Source of the DNA: Dacryopinax spathularia
Lineage: Eukaryota; Basidiomycota; Dacrymycetes; Dacrymycetales; Dacrymycetaceae
Reading direction: 5' to 3'
NCBI GenBank assembly: GCA_037974965.1
Contig: JBBPFI010000001.1
Span: 1,984,001 to 2,048,000, forward strand
Length of the DNA stretch: 64,000 nt
Below are positions 25,024 to 35,200 of the stretch, one piece after another. Every line of letters starts with the position of its first letter. Positions within the stretch are counted from its first letter, which is position 1. The notes under the pieces are model-generated. The model made no database searches. It was not told where the DNA came from and worked only from the letters and a program-made list of their open reading frames with translations. The position numbers and the translations under genes are program-made.

Positions 25024-25418
25024 TAGCTGGTGGTTTGACTGTATATCCTCACTTAAGTACGTTGAGGTTCGAGATGACCATCTAAATGTATGCGCCCACA
25101 TGGTGCCAGCTCAATACCACTCTCAACGTGCAAAATGTCTAGTTCTGAACCGTGCGCTGGATGAATTTTGGTACTGTAAGACTCAACAGTGTTAGGGCTC
25201 TATATGTTCAATCGCTTCTTGAATGCGGACGATATGCGACCGGATCAATTGCCATGTATGATAATTACAGTATGGAAGCGCCGTCTACCACAGTACGAGA
25301 TCTGGTTTGATTACGGACAAAAACCTATGACAACTTGTGCCTGACGTCCAACGTTTGCGAGATGCGTCACCTCAACTTAGGAACAGGAAGCGCAAAGCTA
25401 CAAGCAATGGAAGGGATG

Positions 25419-27122
25419 CTATCCGTCAAAGGAAGGATCGTCGCCGGTCTGCAAACCCAATACCCTCTCGAAAGTCTGTACGCGTTGAGGTGTGGCGAGC
25501 ATATTCCAATTCGTCAGAGCATGGTCTGTCCGACGCGAGCACTGTATGGCTTCCAGCAAGGCCATAACGTATTGGGTGTCGCGAGTACGGAGTTCGTCGA
25601 ACCATAGTGAATTTTGCACATTCCATCGACCCATGGGAAGCCAGCTACTCAAATACATGGCAGTTTGGAATGGCGACTGGATGAAGAGTTGATTCGTGGT
25701 GATTTCTATCGCACGTGACAACACAGGGTTCGTCGGCGACTGGTTGGGCAAGGATTTGGCGGAGATCATCGTGAGATATATGTAGTTGAGTTCGGGGCAT
25801 CTTTGAACCAGTGAGGCTAAGGCCACCAATGTGGGTTCGGGGGGGTCTTGCAATCCTGACGCTGCGTGAGAAGGCTGCGCTTCTCCTTTTGATGCCCAAT
25901 CGATACAAAGAAGCCGAAGATGATGAAGCCGGTGGGAAAGCGCCGCAAGGTCCCCGTTATCAAATCGGAGACTCGGAAAGTTTTGGATAGATAGACTGCG
26001 GAGTTCCTCGCATTGGGACAACAGACGAAGCCCCTCTTGCCAGGAACTTGTTCCGTGATCCCACCTGGCTTTCCATGGGAAGAAAACAGCGAGACTTCGA
26101 AGTGTGAGTTTGTGTTTCGAGATTGCTGTCGAAATTTGGAAGAAGTCTCTAGCTGTGGAGTGTCCGCCAAGATCCCAGTCCAGAGTTTCAAGCGGTCCCG
26201 AAATAGACGACAGGAGAGCGATCCCAGCCTCGGGACCTCGTCCGCTGACAAACGTCAGGGCTTGCAGAGAGGGGAACGCATCGACCTGTCGTGGAATAGC
26301 CTCGGACGGGAGTGGAGCCTCTGCATAATCGCCGAGAGTCAGTTTCTTTAGCGATTTGAGCGATGCAAGTTGCTGTATGGCGGACGGAGCGCAGGTAGAG
26401 GAGTCGCTCATAAATGAGGCCAAGTGGGTACAAGATGCCAGAAGACAGCTGTCAACTTGTAAGCCAGGCACCGAAACGGGTTTAGAGCTCCAAAAGCGAA
26501 GGTCGAGATCCTTGATGTGCTTCCCTTGCTGCTTAATCCAGCATGTCAGTGTATAGATATGCTCGCTCCATCTCCCCAACTCCGCCTGCGGGTCGGTTCC
26601 ATCTCGCCGAGTGGGATCAATGCCAGCGTCGAAACTAAGGCCGGAGAGGCCAGGATGAAGAAAGGTGAGAGCCATGAGAAGCTCATCGGGAGAGCGAGGG
26701 GAAATCGTCAGGTGCTTGAGTGTCGGTAGCAAGGGCAGGCCAGGGTTGGGACGAGTTGTGAGCATATGATATATATAGAGCTGCGGGATGTCCGCGGGCA
26801 TGTAGCCGTAAGTCGCAGTGCGGACGAGACAAGCATAGTCTTGAAATCGCGACCATCGCTTTTGGACAGTCTGTGGTTGAGTGCTGTCAGCATCAGCAGC
26901 GTCTAACTCGAAAAGAAGGGAACTACGTACCTGCTCACCGCGAGCGAGAATGCGCAAAAGGCCTGCCATTCCCGCGCCGTCATCGTTTATGTCCTTCCAT
27001 CTATGAGATAAGGCGGACCGGCGAAGAACCTCGCATGTACAAGCTATGCTGACTACATCACGATCTTCCAGAAAGGAGAATATGTGGTCCGATAGCTCGG
27101 AAATGGTCCATACTTTGTGCAT
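25419..27122 (-). CDS. F-box/leucine-rich protein, copy 1
   Basis: Two exons (27122-26931, 26870-25419) give 547 residues. The intron is 60 bases, so the unspliced frame also stays open; splicing is favoured because both paralogues in this window have an intron at the same place. Residues 1-45 are an F-box (MHKVWTISELSDHIFSFLED, then IACTCEVLRRSALSHRW). The rest is an irregular leucine-rich array (LPTLKHLTISP, FPSLQALTFVSG). F-box proteins of this layout choose substrates for SCF ubiquitin ligases through Skp1; the target is unknown. The chosen start puts the F-box at residue 1 as in its paralogues. Its 3' end is convergent with the hydrolase gene. Confidence 0.85.
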   Translation of the reverse strand: MHKVWTISELSDHIFSFLEDRDVVSIACTCEVLRRSALSHRWKDINDDGAGMAGLLRILARGEQVRSSLLFELDAADADSTQPQTVQKRWSRFQDYACLVRTATYGYMPADIPQLYIYHMLTTRPNPGLPLLPTLKHLTISPRSPDELLMALTFLHPGLSGLSFDAGIDPTRRDGTDPQAELGRWSEHIYTLTCWIKQQGKHIKDLDLRFWSSKPVSVPGLQVDSCLLASCTHLASFMSDSSTCAPSAIQQLASLKSLKKLTLGDYAEAPLPSEAIPRQVDAFPSLQALTFVSGRGPEAGIALLSSISGPLETLDWDLGGHSTARDFFQISTAISKHKLTLRSLAVFFPWKARWDHGTSSWQEGLRLLSQCEELRSLSIQNFPSLRFDNGDLAALSHRLHHLRLLCIDWASKGEAQPSHAASGLQDPPEPTLVALASLVQRCPELNYIYLTMISAKSLPNQSPTNPVLSRAIEITTNQLFIQSPFQTAMYLSSWLPMGRWNVQNSLWFDELRTRDTQYVMALLEAIQCSRRTDHALTNWNMLATPQRVQTFERVLGLQTGDDPSFDG

Positions 27123-27433
27123 GGTCGGTCTGTTGAGGAGTGGTCGCGGAGCAAGATGAAACACAAAAGCCGCGCCGCATTGGCACTCTCAGTCACTCTT
27201 GGTCACCTGACCTCGTTTCGCTTGCCCTCGTTGCGGTGGCGTCTTACCAAATGCACCTGCAATCACCAAGCCGCCATCTCTTGCCTATGACAGTATACGT
27301 TGACTCGAATAACTAAAGGTCAGTCATTCCCTCTGTATATTGTCTTCAATCTGGATAAGCCTGGGAGAATTCGAGAAGCAAACGGTCTCGAGGCGGTGAG
27401 AGCGCAGCAGCTGCATACGAAGGGAGTCAGGTG

Positions 27434-28256
27434 ATGGAAGGAACGACAGATCTCACAGGACGAGGTGAGTACTGTGGTTATCTTCGTCCCCACGACCTAT
27501 CCTGACGTTGACAATTGAGGCTAGAATAAACATCCAAATCATAAGATGTAACTCCTGCTCCCACTAAGCTACCGCGCCCATGTACTGTTGCGAGATTCAG
27601 GGCTAGCAATCTGCATTCCGTCTACCTCATCAACCCATTACCTGAAGACCCAAACCTCTTTTCCTATCGAGGCGTCGCAATTGCCGAGCCAATCGACCTG
27701 TCGCTAGATTCGAGCCTGCGCCAACAGACGTGTACAGACTAGCCGGGCCGGGTGGCCCGCGCCCGTCTGAGCAGAAGACCTTCGATACAGCTCATGGGTC
27801 CGTTTGACGATCTGAGTTTGGCCTACAGGCGCTCTGTAGAAGCCAATCGATAGTCTTCCATGGTGCGGCGTGGAGGGGTTGCAGCAGCAAGCCTCCAAGC
27901 GCGGTCGACCTCGTCGACCAGATATCCGCTGGCTATTCCAAGCAGGTCGGGCGAGCGCGCCGGTTATGTGCATATATCGATCTTCTCGCCCGTATTAAGC
28001 TGTACATCCGAGCGCATTTGGCCAACGTTTCGGAATGGCCTCGCGGCTGGCTAGGCCGTTTGTATCGACATTCCATGAGCTGTGTGCTTGGAGTTCTAGT
28101 TAGTCTCCTGGTGGTCGCCCAGCCTCATGCCTTTCACCACATGCAGGCTTTCTGTGTGCGGGTGTTGAGTATATGGACGGGTCGCGCTCGGGGCGTCTGA
28201 TCGTCATGGAGGATCATGAGCTGGTAGAGGTAGACTTGATTTTGGGGACGGAATAA
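27434..28256 (+). CDS. Unrecognised five-exon gene, 192 residues
   Basis: No long open frame marks this gene; it was assembled from adjoining short frames. Exons 27434-27464, 27546-27729, 27772-27835, 27892-28081 and 28147-28256 join in phase to 192 codons ending in a TAA, each junction being GT...AG. Each piece looks coding (VYLINPLPEDPNLFSYRGVA; SIQLMGPFDDLSLAYRRS; CAYIDLLARIKLYIRAHLAN; GRLIVMEDHELVEVDLILG). The last ~40 residues faintly recall a ubiquitin-like TGS fold, but that is too weak to name. There are no membrane segments and no signal peptide. It sits between two F-box paralogues and is divergent from copy 1 by ~310 bases. Confidence 0.55.
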
Positions 28257-28482
28257 GGCAGGCGGCGCGGTGAGGGTTTGATACATTGCGACGATCTTTC
28301 TTCTCTTCGGTTTTGCCTCAGTTACGGCGATATAATGATCAAGTTATGAGATAGAACCCTTTAGGTGTAGCTACCTATACATCGACACCCAACGACGTAA
28401 TTTGAGGCGGTGGCAGCAATATGGCATTCGTACAATTAGCACACCGGAAAGTCCGTTGAAGTCGCAAAACGGGTATACAGGA

Positions 28483-30176
28483 TTATACTTTTAGCAGAGT
28501 TTCCACTTCCTGCACCACCGCAGGCTTGTCGAACGGATGGGGAGTGGCCGATTGTCCCATGACTTGCCGATGACATCGGATTGCTTCGAGCAGCGTCATG
28601 ATATAAGAAACTTGCCGACCGTTGGGGGACGCCCGAAGCTCAGCATCCAGATACGACCTCATCGGGCTGGCAAGGGAGATGCGCACATCCAAGAGCCAGG
28701 TGCTCAGGAAAATGGCTGTTTTGAATGGCGCCGAGGTGGACAAACATTCCGTGTTGAGTTCCACGAAGCGGTGAATAGGCGAGAACGCGACCGTAGAGCT
28801 GGCCGCAATATCAGCGAAGATGGTGGTGAGGTGAAGGTTGGTTAGATTCGGACAGTTTTGGAGTGCGTATGCGACGCCGTGCAAGCTGATAGCCGTTTCC
28901 TCTGACAGCCCTTGAACGACTGCGGGTAATCCATGTGAAGGCTCCTGCTTACGGGCCCATTCAACGGAAAGCCGACGAAGATGGGGACAGGACAGAGCGA
29001 ACGACAGGAGATCGGCATCCGTAAAATGAAACGTGCCTTGAAGCTCATATCGAATCCGGACGTTTTGTAACCTCCCGCATTCGGCGAGCGACGCCAGGTT
29101 CTGCCAGCTTCCGGCCTCGCAGTTACGAGGTGTAAAGCAACAAATGTCCAGGTGTAGGTCTTCGAGGGTAGCACCGAACTTCACTACTGCGTTGATGAGT
29201 GCCCGAACCTGTTCAGGCGGCTCTGCCCACGTAACGCGGCAAGTGATGGCTTGCAGAGGTCCTGTGATGTAGGTTAGGAGGGTGATTGATTCGCTGCAGT
29301 AGTCCTCGAATTCAAGCTTTCGAAGGCTCGAGAACGCCGACCCCAAAGGACTGAAGGCATTCAGTTGCGATAGGTCGAGGGAGTCGTCCGCCGTAGCTTT
29401 GGTCAACCGCAGCGTTCGAAGGGATTTCTTCTGCCCCAGCTGATATACCGAGTGATCGTTGAAAGCTGAGGTTTGTCCCTCAAATGAAACGAGGTTGGGG
29501 AAAGATCCCTCAAGAAATCCATCGTGGATCAGGGGTTCATACTCGCTGTAATCGACCCATGGGAGCAGAAGGGTCAGGCAAGTGATACCATCTCCTTCTT
29601 GTTCCAGGCGATAGAGAGCAGATTCAACATACTGATACCACAGCCTGTCCATTGGCGAGTCGCGGTCCATGAGGTCCATGAGGTCTACCTCGGAGACGTC
29701 GAGCGTGAGGTCGCGTAGCCCAGGATGCAGAAAGCTCAGAGCTACCAGTATGTCTTCGGCTTTTAGGGGATGAATGTCCAACCGATCGAGCCTGGGCAAC
29801 AGCGGGAGACTTGGATGCGGGCGAAGACAGGGTAAGTGATGGAATTCGACTTTCACATCTTCAGGGATGGATCGGACATGGACGGCACGAACCAGACCGG
29901 CGTACTCATGGAAACACGTCCACTTGTTTTCTGGGGTCTGGATACACCATATCAAGCTGCATTCAGCACATGACAGAAGCTCCGTACCTCGTTCTCCCTC
30001 GCACTGAGAACTCCCACGAGGGCACTAATTCCAGCGTCGTCGATTTCCTCCCAGACGCGCGAGAGCGCCGGCAGACGGAAAGCTTTGTTGGTGCATGCCA
30101 TGCTGATCAGATCTTTGTTGCTCAGTGAGGAGAGGATAGGATGCAAGAGCTCTTGGATTGCCCATATTTGATGCAT
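28483..30176 (-). CDS. F-box/leucine-rich protein, copy 2
   Basis: Two exons (30176-29988, 29937-28483) give 547 residues, the same length as copy 1. The 50-base intron follows residue 63, just after the F-box, and here it is required: the unspliced frame stops at once. The F-box reads MHQIWAIQELLHPILSSLSN with ACTNKAFRLPALSRVWEEID. The body is leucine-rich (LPRLDRLDIHPLKAED, ILVALSFLHPGLRDLTLD; copy 1 has LLMALTFLHPGLSGLSFD). The shared motifs over the whole length show a gene duplication. Substrate recognition for an SCF ubiquitin ligase is the likely role. An in-frame DLMDLMDRDS repeat near residue 160 is a local slippage product. Confidence 0.88.
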
Positions 30177-30259
30177 GGTGGCTAGTGTAGATCTGCTGAT
30201 GTGCTAGTGAGGATGACGGGATGAACCAAGGCGGGCAGGAGAGTAAGAAAGCATCCTGA

Positions 30260-30974
30260 ACGCGTCGCGCTCAACGCATCACGCTCAACACAACCAACCA
30301 TCATTGTCGGCAACTCACAATACCGTCAACCCACGCGCTGCAGCATTATCTACCGTCTTTGCCGGTCGATATTCTCAGCGCATGGACTACACCGAACAGT
30401 GTGGACCGAGATCTTGAATCAGCAATTGGACGGGGCGTGATGGAGTTGGAGAACGCCGCAACGAGTCCATCGGACTTCTTGACATCCTGAAGGAAACCGC
30501 TGCTAGCACCGTTACGAGCGTCTGCGCAGGAGCCCCAGCGCTTGTGGGACTGCCATAAATCTGGCTCTCTGGTATGTGCAATTTCGAGCATGGATGAGCT
30601 GAGCTGACCAGCGTGCCTAGACCCAGGCTAGATGATACGACACGCACAGTGTTTAGAATGAGGCTCGCATCCATCCTGATCGAAACGGTATATCCGTCAA
30701 GCCGGATACAGGATGTCGTACCTTTGAAGTATAGAAGCTGGAGAGGATTCAGGCTCGCCGATGTGCGCGATGGGCAAGTTGATGACACGTAGTAAGCAAA
30801 GTCAAATTCCGCGACATACACCTAGCTGACATTGGCAAGCTAGTCTCCTACACGATATCCAAAGCGCCTAAGATCAAGTCCGAGACTATCCTATCCATCG
30901 GCGCGCATACACCTACCATCAATGAACTACCTAGCTGTATGCGCCTCGGCGACTCGAAGGAAAAACGGTCCTGA
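30260..30974 (+). other. Coding-like fragments, possible gene remnant
   Basis: Several adjoining frames have protein character but could not be joined into one clean model: LPVDILSAWTTPNSVDRDLE (from 30345), RTVFRMRLASILIETVYPSS (near 30635) and KVKFRDIHLADIGKLVSYTI (near 30800). A stop interrupts the first at about 30488 in a frame that then stays open. No in-frame ATG was found at the left edge. It may be a decayed gene, or a real gene whose introns I failed to place. The position of the conserved-looking stretches relative to one another loosely recalls the five-exon gene at 27434, but similarity is too weak to claim a duplicate. Confidence 0.3.
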
Positions 30975-31147
30975 AGAATCGCCACACCTGGCGCACATCG
31001 AGTGCACGTCCGAGCGCGTTGTCCTGCTGTGAAGGCACTCGCTGTAGCCCTGCTCCTGGCGGTGGTGATGGTGGTGGCCAGGCCCCTCCGGGGCCGGCAA
31101 GCTCTGAACCGCGGTCGAGCGAACTCGACCGCCTACTCTCCCAGAAC

Positions 31148-32155
31148 TCAGCCCACGCTCTCTGGATTATGCCGTCGATATTCCCGCCTGAGCCGCATCA
31201 ACGCCGTCCCGAGCGCATTCCACGCCGCATCGTCCTCATCGACCAGCCAGGCGTGCCCGGTCTCGAGCAAATCCCTCATGATTTCGGGATGTTGCGCATA
31301 TTTCAGACGGAGCACCTCTTCGATTTTAGCGGGAAGACGCGATTCCCAGTCGATACGCACGTATTGTCCGTACTGGGCAGCAGCGGCGCGCGGGTCCGCC
31401 GAACAGCGGACATGATCTGCGATCTGCGGATGGTACTTGAATTTCATCGACTCGAGCAGATGGAGAGCAGTCGTATAAGTGTGTTGGGCGTGCATGATTG
31501 GGTGCGGCGAGTTCAGCGCGAGCGAGGCAGGAGCGTGAGAGCGACGAAGGATTGCCTGCGTTTCGGGGGAGGGGATGAGGAGGGTGTTTGCGGGTGAGCG
31601 GGACGGGGTGGTGGGTGTGAGCGGGACGGGTGACGGGGCAGAGGAGGGAGGGGCACTGCGCTGATGGGGGACGCGAAGAGCGGGAGGATGACGAGGGCCG
31701 GAGATGGGGATGGGCGCCGAAGCTGCTGGGCGAGCAGCGTGGATGGGCTGCACCGGCGGGGCGTACGGCCAGAGCTGAGCGCCAGGGGAATTGGGGTGGG
31801 CGGCGACCGCCGGCGCCGCGCGCGGGCTTGCCCTCTCATGGCGTGCCGCTCCTGGAGCCGGGGCGTGCAGCGGCACATGCGGCAGCCTGGGAGGGGACGG
31901 CGCCGGCGACGGCAGTTCGCGAGGGTCGAACGTCGCCGGCGTTCCGGGGAGCGGGATTGGATGAATACGGGGCGCCATCGGCGTAGGAGGGTACGACGCG
32001 GACAACGGCGGCCAGTTGGCACCGTTCAGCGCGGCGGGCGCGGTGGGAGGGGGTTGGTACGACCGACGACGGGAGGCGGGGATGGGGATGCCGATGGGAA
32101 TGGGGACGCTGACGGGCGCGGTGCGCTCAGAGGGGCTGTTGCTACGGGAGGACAT
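31148..32155 (-). CDS. NADAR-like protein, intronless copy
   Basis: An uninterrupted frame of 335 codons. The first ~210 residues are disordered and very rich in Pro and Ala. The C-terminal ~110 resemble a NADAR domain: SPHPIMHAQHTYTTALHLLE, ESMKFKYHP, LRLKYAQHPEIMRDLLETGH and NALGTALMRLRRE, following the family order. NADAR proteins are N-glycosidases that remove ADP-ribose from guanine or act on riboflavin intermediates. In this copy the motif Y-x-T-A-E-H reads YTTALH, so the glutamate is a leucine; activity is doubtful. Unlike its three relatives here it has no intron inside the Leu-Leu-Glu-Thr-Gly segment. A TATATAA element lies 125 bases upstream. A further in-frame Met at 32272 precedes the chosen start. 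Confidence 0.7.
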   Translation of the reverse strand: MSSRSNSPSERTAPVSVPIPIGIPIPASRRRSYQPPPTAPAALNGANWPPLSASYPPTPMAPRIHPIPLPGTPATFDPRELPSPAPSPPRLPHVPLHAPAPGAARHERASPRAAPAVAAHPNSPGAQLWPYAPPVQPIHAARPAASAPIPISGPRHPPALRVPHQRSAPPSSAPSPVPLTPTTPSRSPANTLLIPSPETQAILRRSHAPASLALNSPHPIMHAQHTYTTALHLLESMKFKYHPQIADHVRCSADPRAAAAQYGQYVRIDWESRLPAKIEEVLRLKYAQHPEIMRDLLETGHAWLVDEDDAAWNALGTALMRLRREYRRHNPESVG

Positions 32156-32279
32156 GGTCGCTGTTGCTTTGTTAAAGCGGAGCTGGGTTGCGCAGGGATG
32201 AGCGAGGGCGAGGAGAGGTATCGCAGGTGATCGTCGAGAGCTGGGTAGTTTCTGTCGGAGAGCTGCGTTCAAGGGAGGA

Positions 32280-32286
32280 TTATATA
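32280..32286 (-). promoter_or_regulatory. TATA box of the intronless NADAR-like gene
   Basis: Minus-strand TATATAA, 125 bases before the ATG at 32155. The spacing is like that of other TATA-led genes in the window (103-189 bases). Confidence 0.5.
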
Positions 32287-35200
32287 CTTCGAGGGATGCC
32301 AGGGTGCCCCTAAGTCGTCGCCCGATTGGGAAGGGTCGAGGGCGGGAAATGACGCACTTCTGTGGCGGACGAGCTTGCGCAGAGAGGCCGCGGTACGGCG
32401 GAGGACGAGGGATGCTCGGTGGTTGGTGGTTGGTGGTTTGGGGGGTTGTGCCTACTGGGAGTCATCCCCGGTGCGCTAGTCCCTAAGAAGCATTTCATGC
32501 GCATAGGCGGAGGCACTGACCGACGCGACGCGCGCGACGAGGGCAAGTTCACTTCGCTTGCTTGCTTGCCTGTTTCTTTCGCGCTCCCCTCTTTAGGAAA
32601 CTCTGCCCGGCTCTCCCTTTCCTGCGCTTATCCCATTGGCTCGTTGGCTCACAAGCGCAGCAGCATATGGCTAGCTGGCCTTGACCCCCGTACCCGGGAG
32701 GCAGGGTGACGCACCTGCGGCGCCTTCCTGCTCTCCAGGACTGACGTGGCGGCCTGCAGCGATACCTGCTGTGCGCAGGACCTGGCTGCGGAAAAGCAAG
32801 TGTAAGAGGTGCATTCCCGTGGGCGCTAGGGGTCCACAGCCCGCGTTGCTTCTTGCCAGCGTTTTGGCGCTTCCTCCCTCTTTCACTCGGTGGAGGAAGA
32901 GGAGAGGGTGCTGGAAAGTCCTACTTTCCTCCCCCGATATTCTGGTGGACAGCGATTGATCCGCCGACGATTGGGTTTAGGCAGGAGAAGGGGAGATTTT
33001 GCCCGGTGCGAGGGATCAGAAGAGTCATGGATATTCACATTCCAGGGTCCTCGGACACCCCGAGACCCCCGTTCCCCCGCCCGTACCGGCCGGAGACCGG
33101 GGCGCTGGAATGTATGAGAATTGCGCGGTTTGTGACTGGTCCCCGCTGTTCGTCCTCCGCCGAACGATGCGGACGTGTCCTCTACAACGAGGGCTGATGC
33201 TCCACGTCAACAATGCGTTTCAACAACGAAATATCGCCTAGACGGTTCTCTGGCGCACAGTCCCGGAAAACGGCTCTGCCATATTTCGTCCGCCCAACCT
33301 GCCTAATCCAGCTCGCTCGCCCGGCGGACCGGCACGAGCACACTCAGCCTGACTCACGCCCCATCACCACCAGTCACCCTCTCCCCCCAGCTCAGCATCA
33401 TACGATCTTGCGATCCATCGCATCGATCACCCCGATCAGCTCCGATCACCGTCGATCACCGCACCCTCTTCGTTCATCACCGGCGGTGGATAGACTTTCC
33501 CTTTGTGGAGGACCCAATCAAGTGATGTGGAAGAGATGACCTTTCATTCAATAATGAGGGCTGACACAGCGGTCCCGCGTTGTCGGGAGTGGGTTTATCA
33601 GTGCCTGAATGGGAGAGCTTGTGCCCGCGGCAGAAGCGGTGGCTGCCTCCTGCCTCCTGCTCGCCTGCAGGCAGCCTGCAGGTAAGTGGCAGGCAGAATT
33701 GCGAGTCGTTTGCGCTGATGTTCTTTACAGCGATCGATCCTTCTCTACCCTCGCTGAAAATGCCTAACGGAATTGTCCTCCGGCTTGCCGAGCCAAATTT
33801 AGAAGTCATACTTACCTTTCCCCTACTTTCGCGCCCAGCTGTCGGCAGTGGAAAACGCTTGGTTGCCTCATGTTCGGCATCCCCACCGTCAAATTCCCGC
33901 TCATTCAAGAATCTCGCAGTAGTCCTGCTGAATCAGGATGTCAATCGCGCGCTATCAGTCCTCATCTCCCGCCGATTTTCGCCGTCTCGTCAAATCCCCT
34001 CGCTCCGCACTGCACCATTCCATTTCGCGGATATGTGGATGTCCATCGATTTCCCAGCAGTCGTTATCTGTCCCATCTGGTAATCCCTGCCCTGCGTATC
34101 GCTTACGCCCATACCGCACCGCACCGTGACCTCCACCTTGCGAACCTCGCAGAAGGGAGGCCTCGAGGCTTGCACATTACTCGGGAGCATGCCCGACAAC
34201 GCTCGGCACTCATCTGCGGTTTCGACAAGGAACAAGTCCGCGGATTACTCTCTGTGCGGCCGCAACCCATCCCCCTGCCAAACCGTGGAAGCGCACAATG
34301 TCAGGACGCGCTCGCCTCGATGGAGCGAAAACGGATGCCGTAATCTCTACCCGTCCTCGGCATCCTACATTCCACATGGCTGCCAGCGAGCTGTGCACCT
34401 CCACGCCTGCGCCTCGCTCCATCAACGAGTCGTCGGTCGTTCTCCAGAAATTGCCGTAATCTTCCCCATCTGCAAGACTATCCGTGCCTATCTCCCGTTA
34501 TCCCGCTTACCCGGATCCTATGGCTCAATTTCCCTGCTAGGGATCCGACCCAACGCCATCGATTTCCCAGCGTTCGTTATCAGTCCCATCTGGCAATTCA
34601 AGTCCGACCTGTTGTGCACCGCACGTAGCAAGACCTCCACCCCGCGAAGCTGGCAGAATCAATGCCTCGAGGCATGCACGCTCCTCCGGCATAGACGCTG
34701 CGCTCTCCTCCCCCCAGTTGGTTTCTGTACTGCCAACCGACACCCTGGTTTTTCGTTCCGCCATCTGTGCGGCAGCTACTGGTGGACGTCAGGCAATGCG
34801 TGACGCAAAATCTTCACGTCTCGAGGAACGGGAAATGGATGCCGTAGTATGCACCCGCTCGCTCACCGCCCGTTCCACATGCGACTGCCAGCAAGCGCTG
34901 CATACCCATACCTCTGCCTCGTTTCCTGCGAGTTGTTGAGCGGGTTTCGGAACCCTGCCGTAGTATCCCTGTTAGGAAGACTATCAGGCGCTCCTGCCGC
35001 TATCTGCCCAAGCCCGCTGTCTTCTTATTGCCTCCCCCTCCTCCGGGTTTCGCCATCAGCATCGATTTGCCATCGATTTCCCAGCCTTCGTTATCTGTCC
35101 CATCTGGTAATTGAAGCCCGACCGGACACCTGACCGCCCATGCCGTGACCTCCACTTTGCTACAAGACTGGATGCCTCGAGGCCTACACACTCTGCGGGA

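Noticed and set aside
28020-28256. TGS-like ubiquitin fold at the end of the five-exon gene
   Set aside because: Only a loose resemblance of the last ~40 residues to DRG-type GTPases; the GTPase motifs are absent.
31019-31597. Plus-strand open frame of 192 codons
   Set aside because: It is antisense to the NADAR-like domain of the gene at 31148; no family features, and the opposite strand explains the openness.
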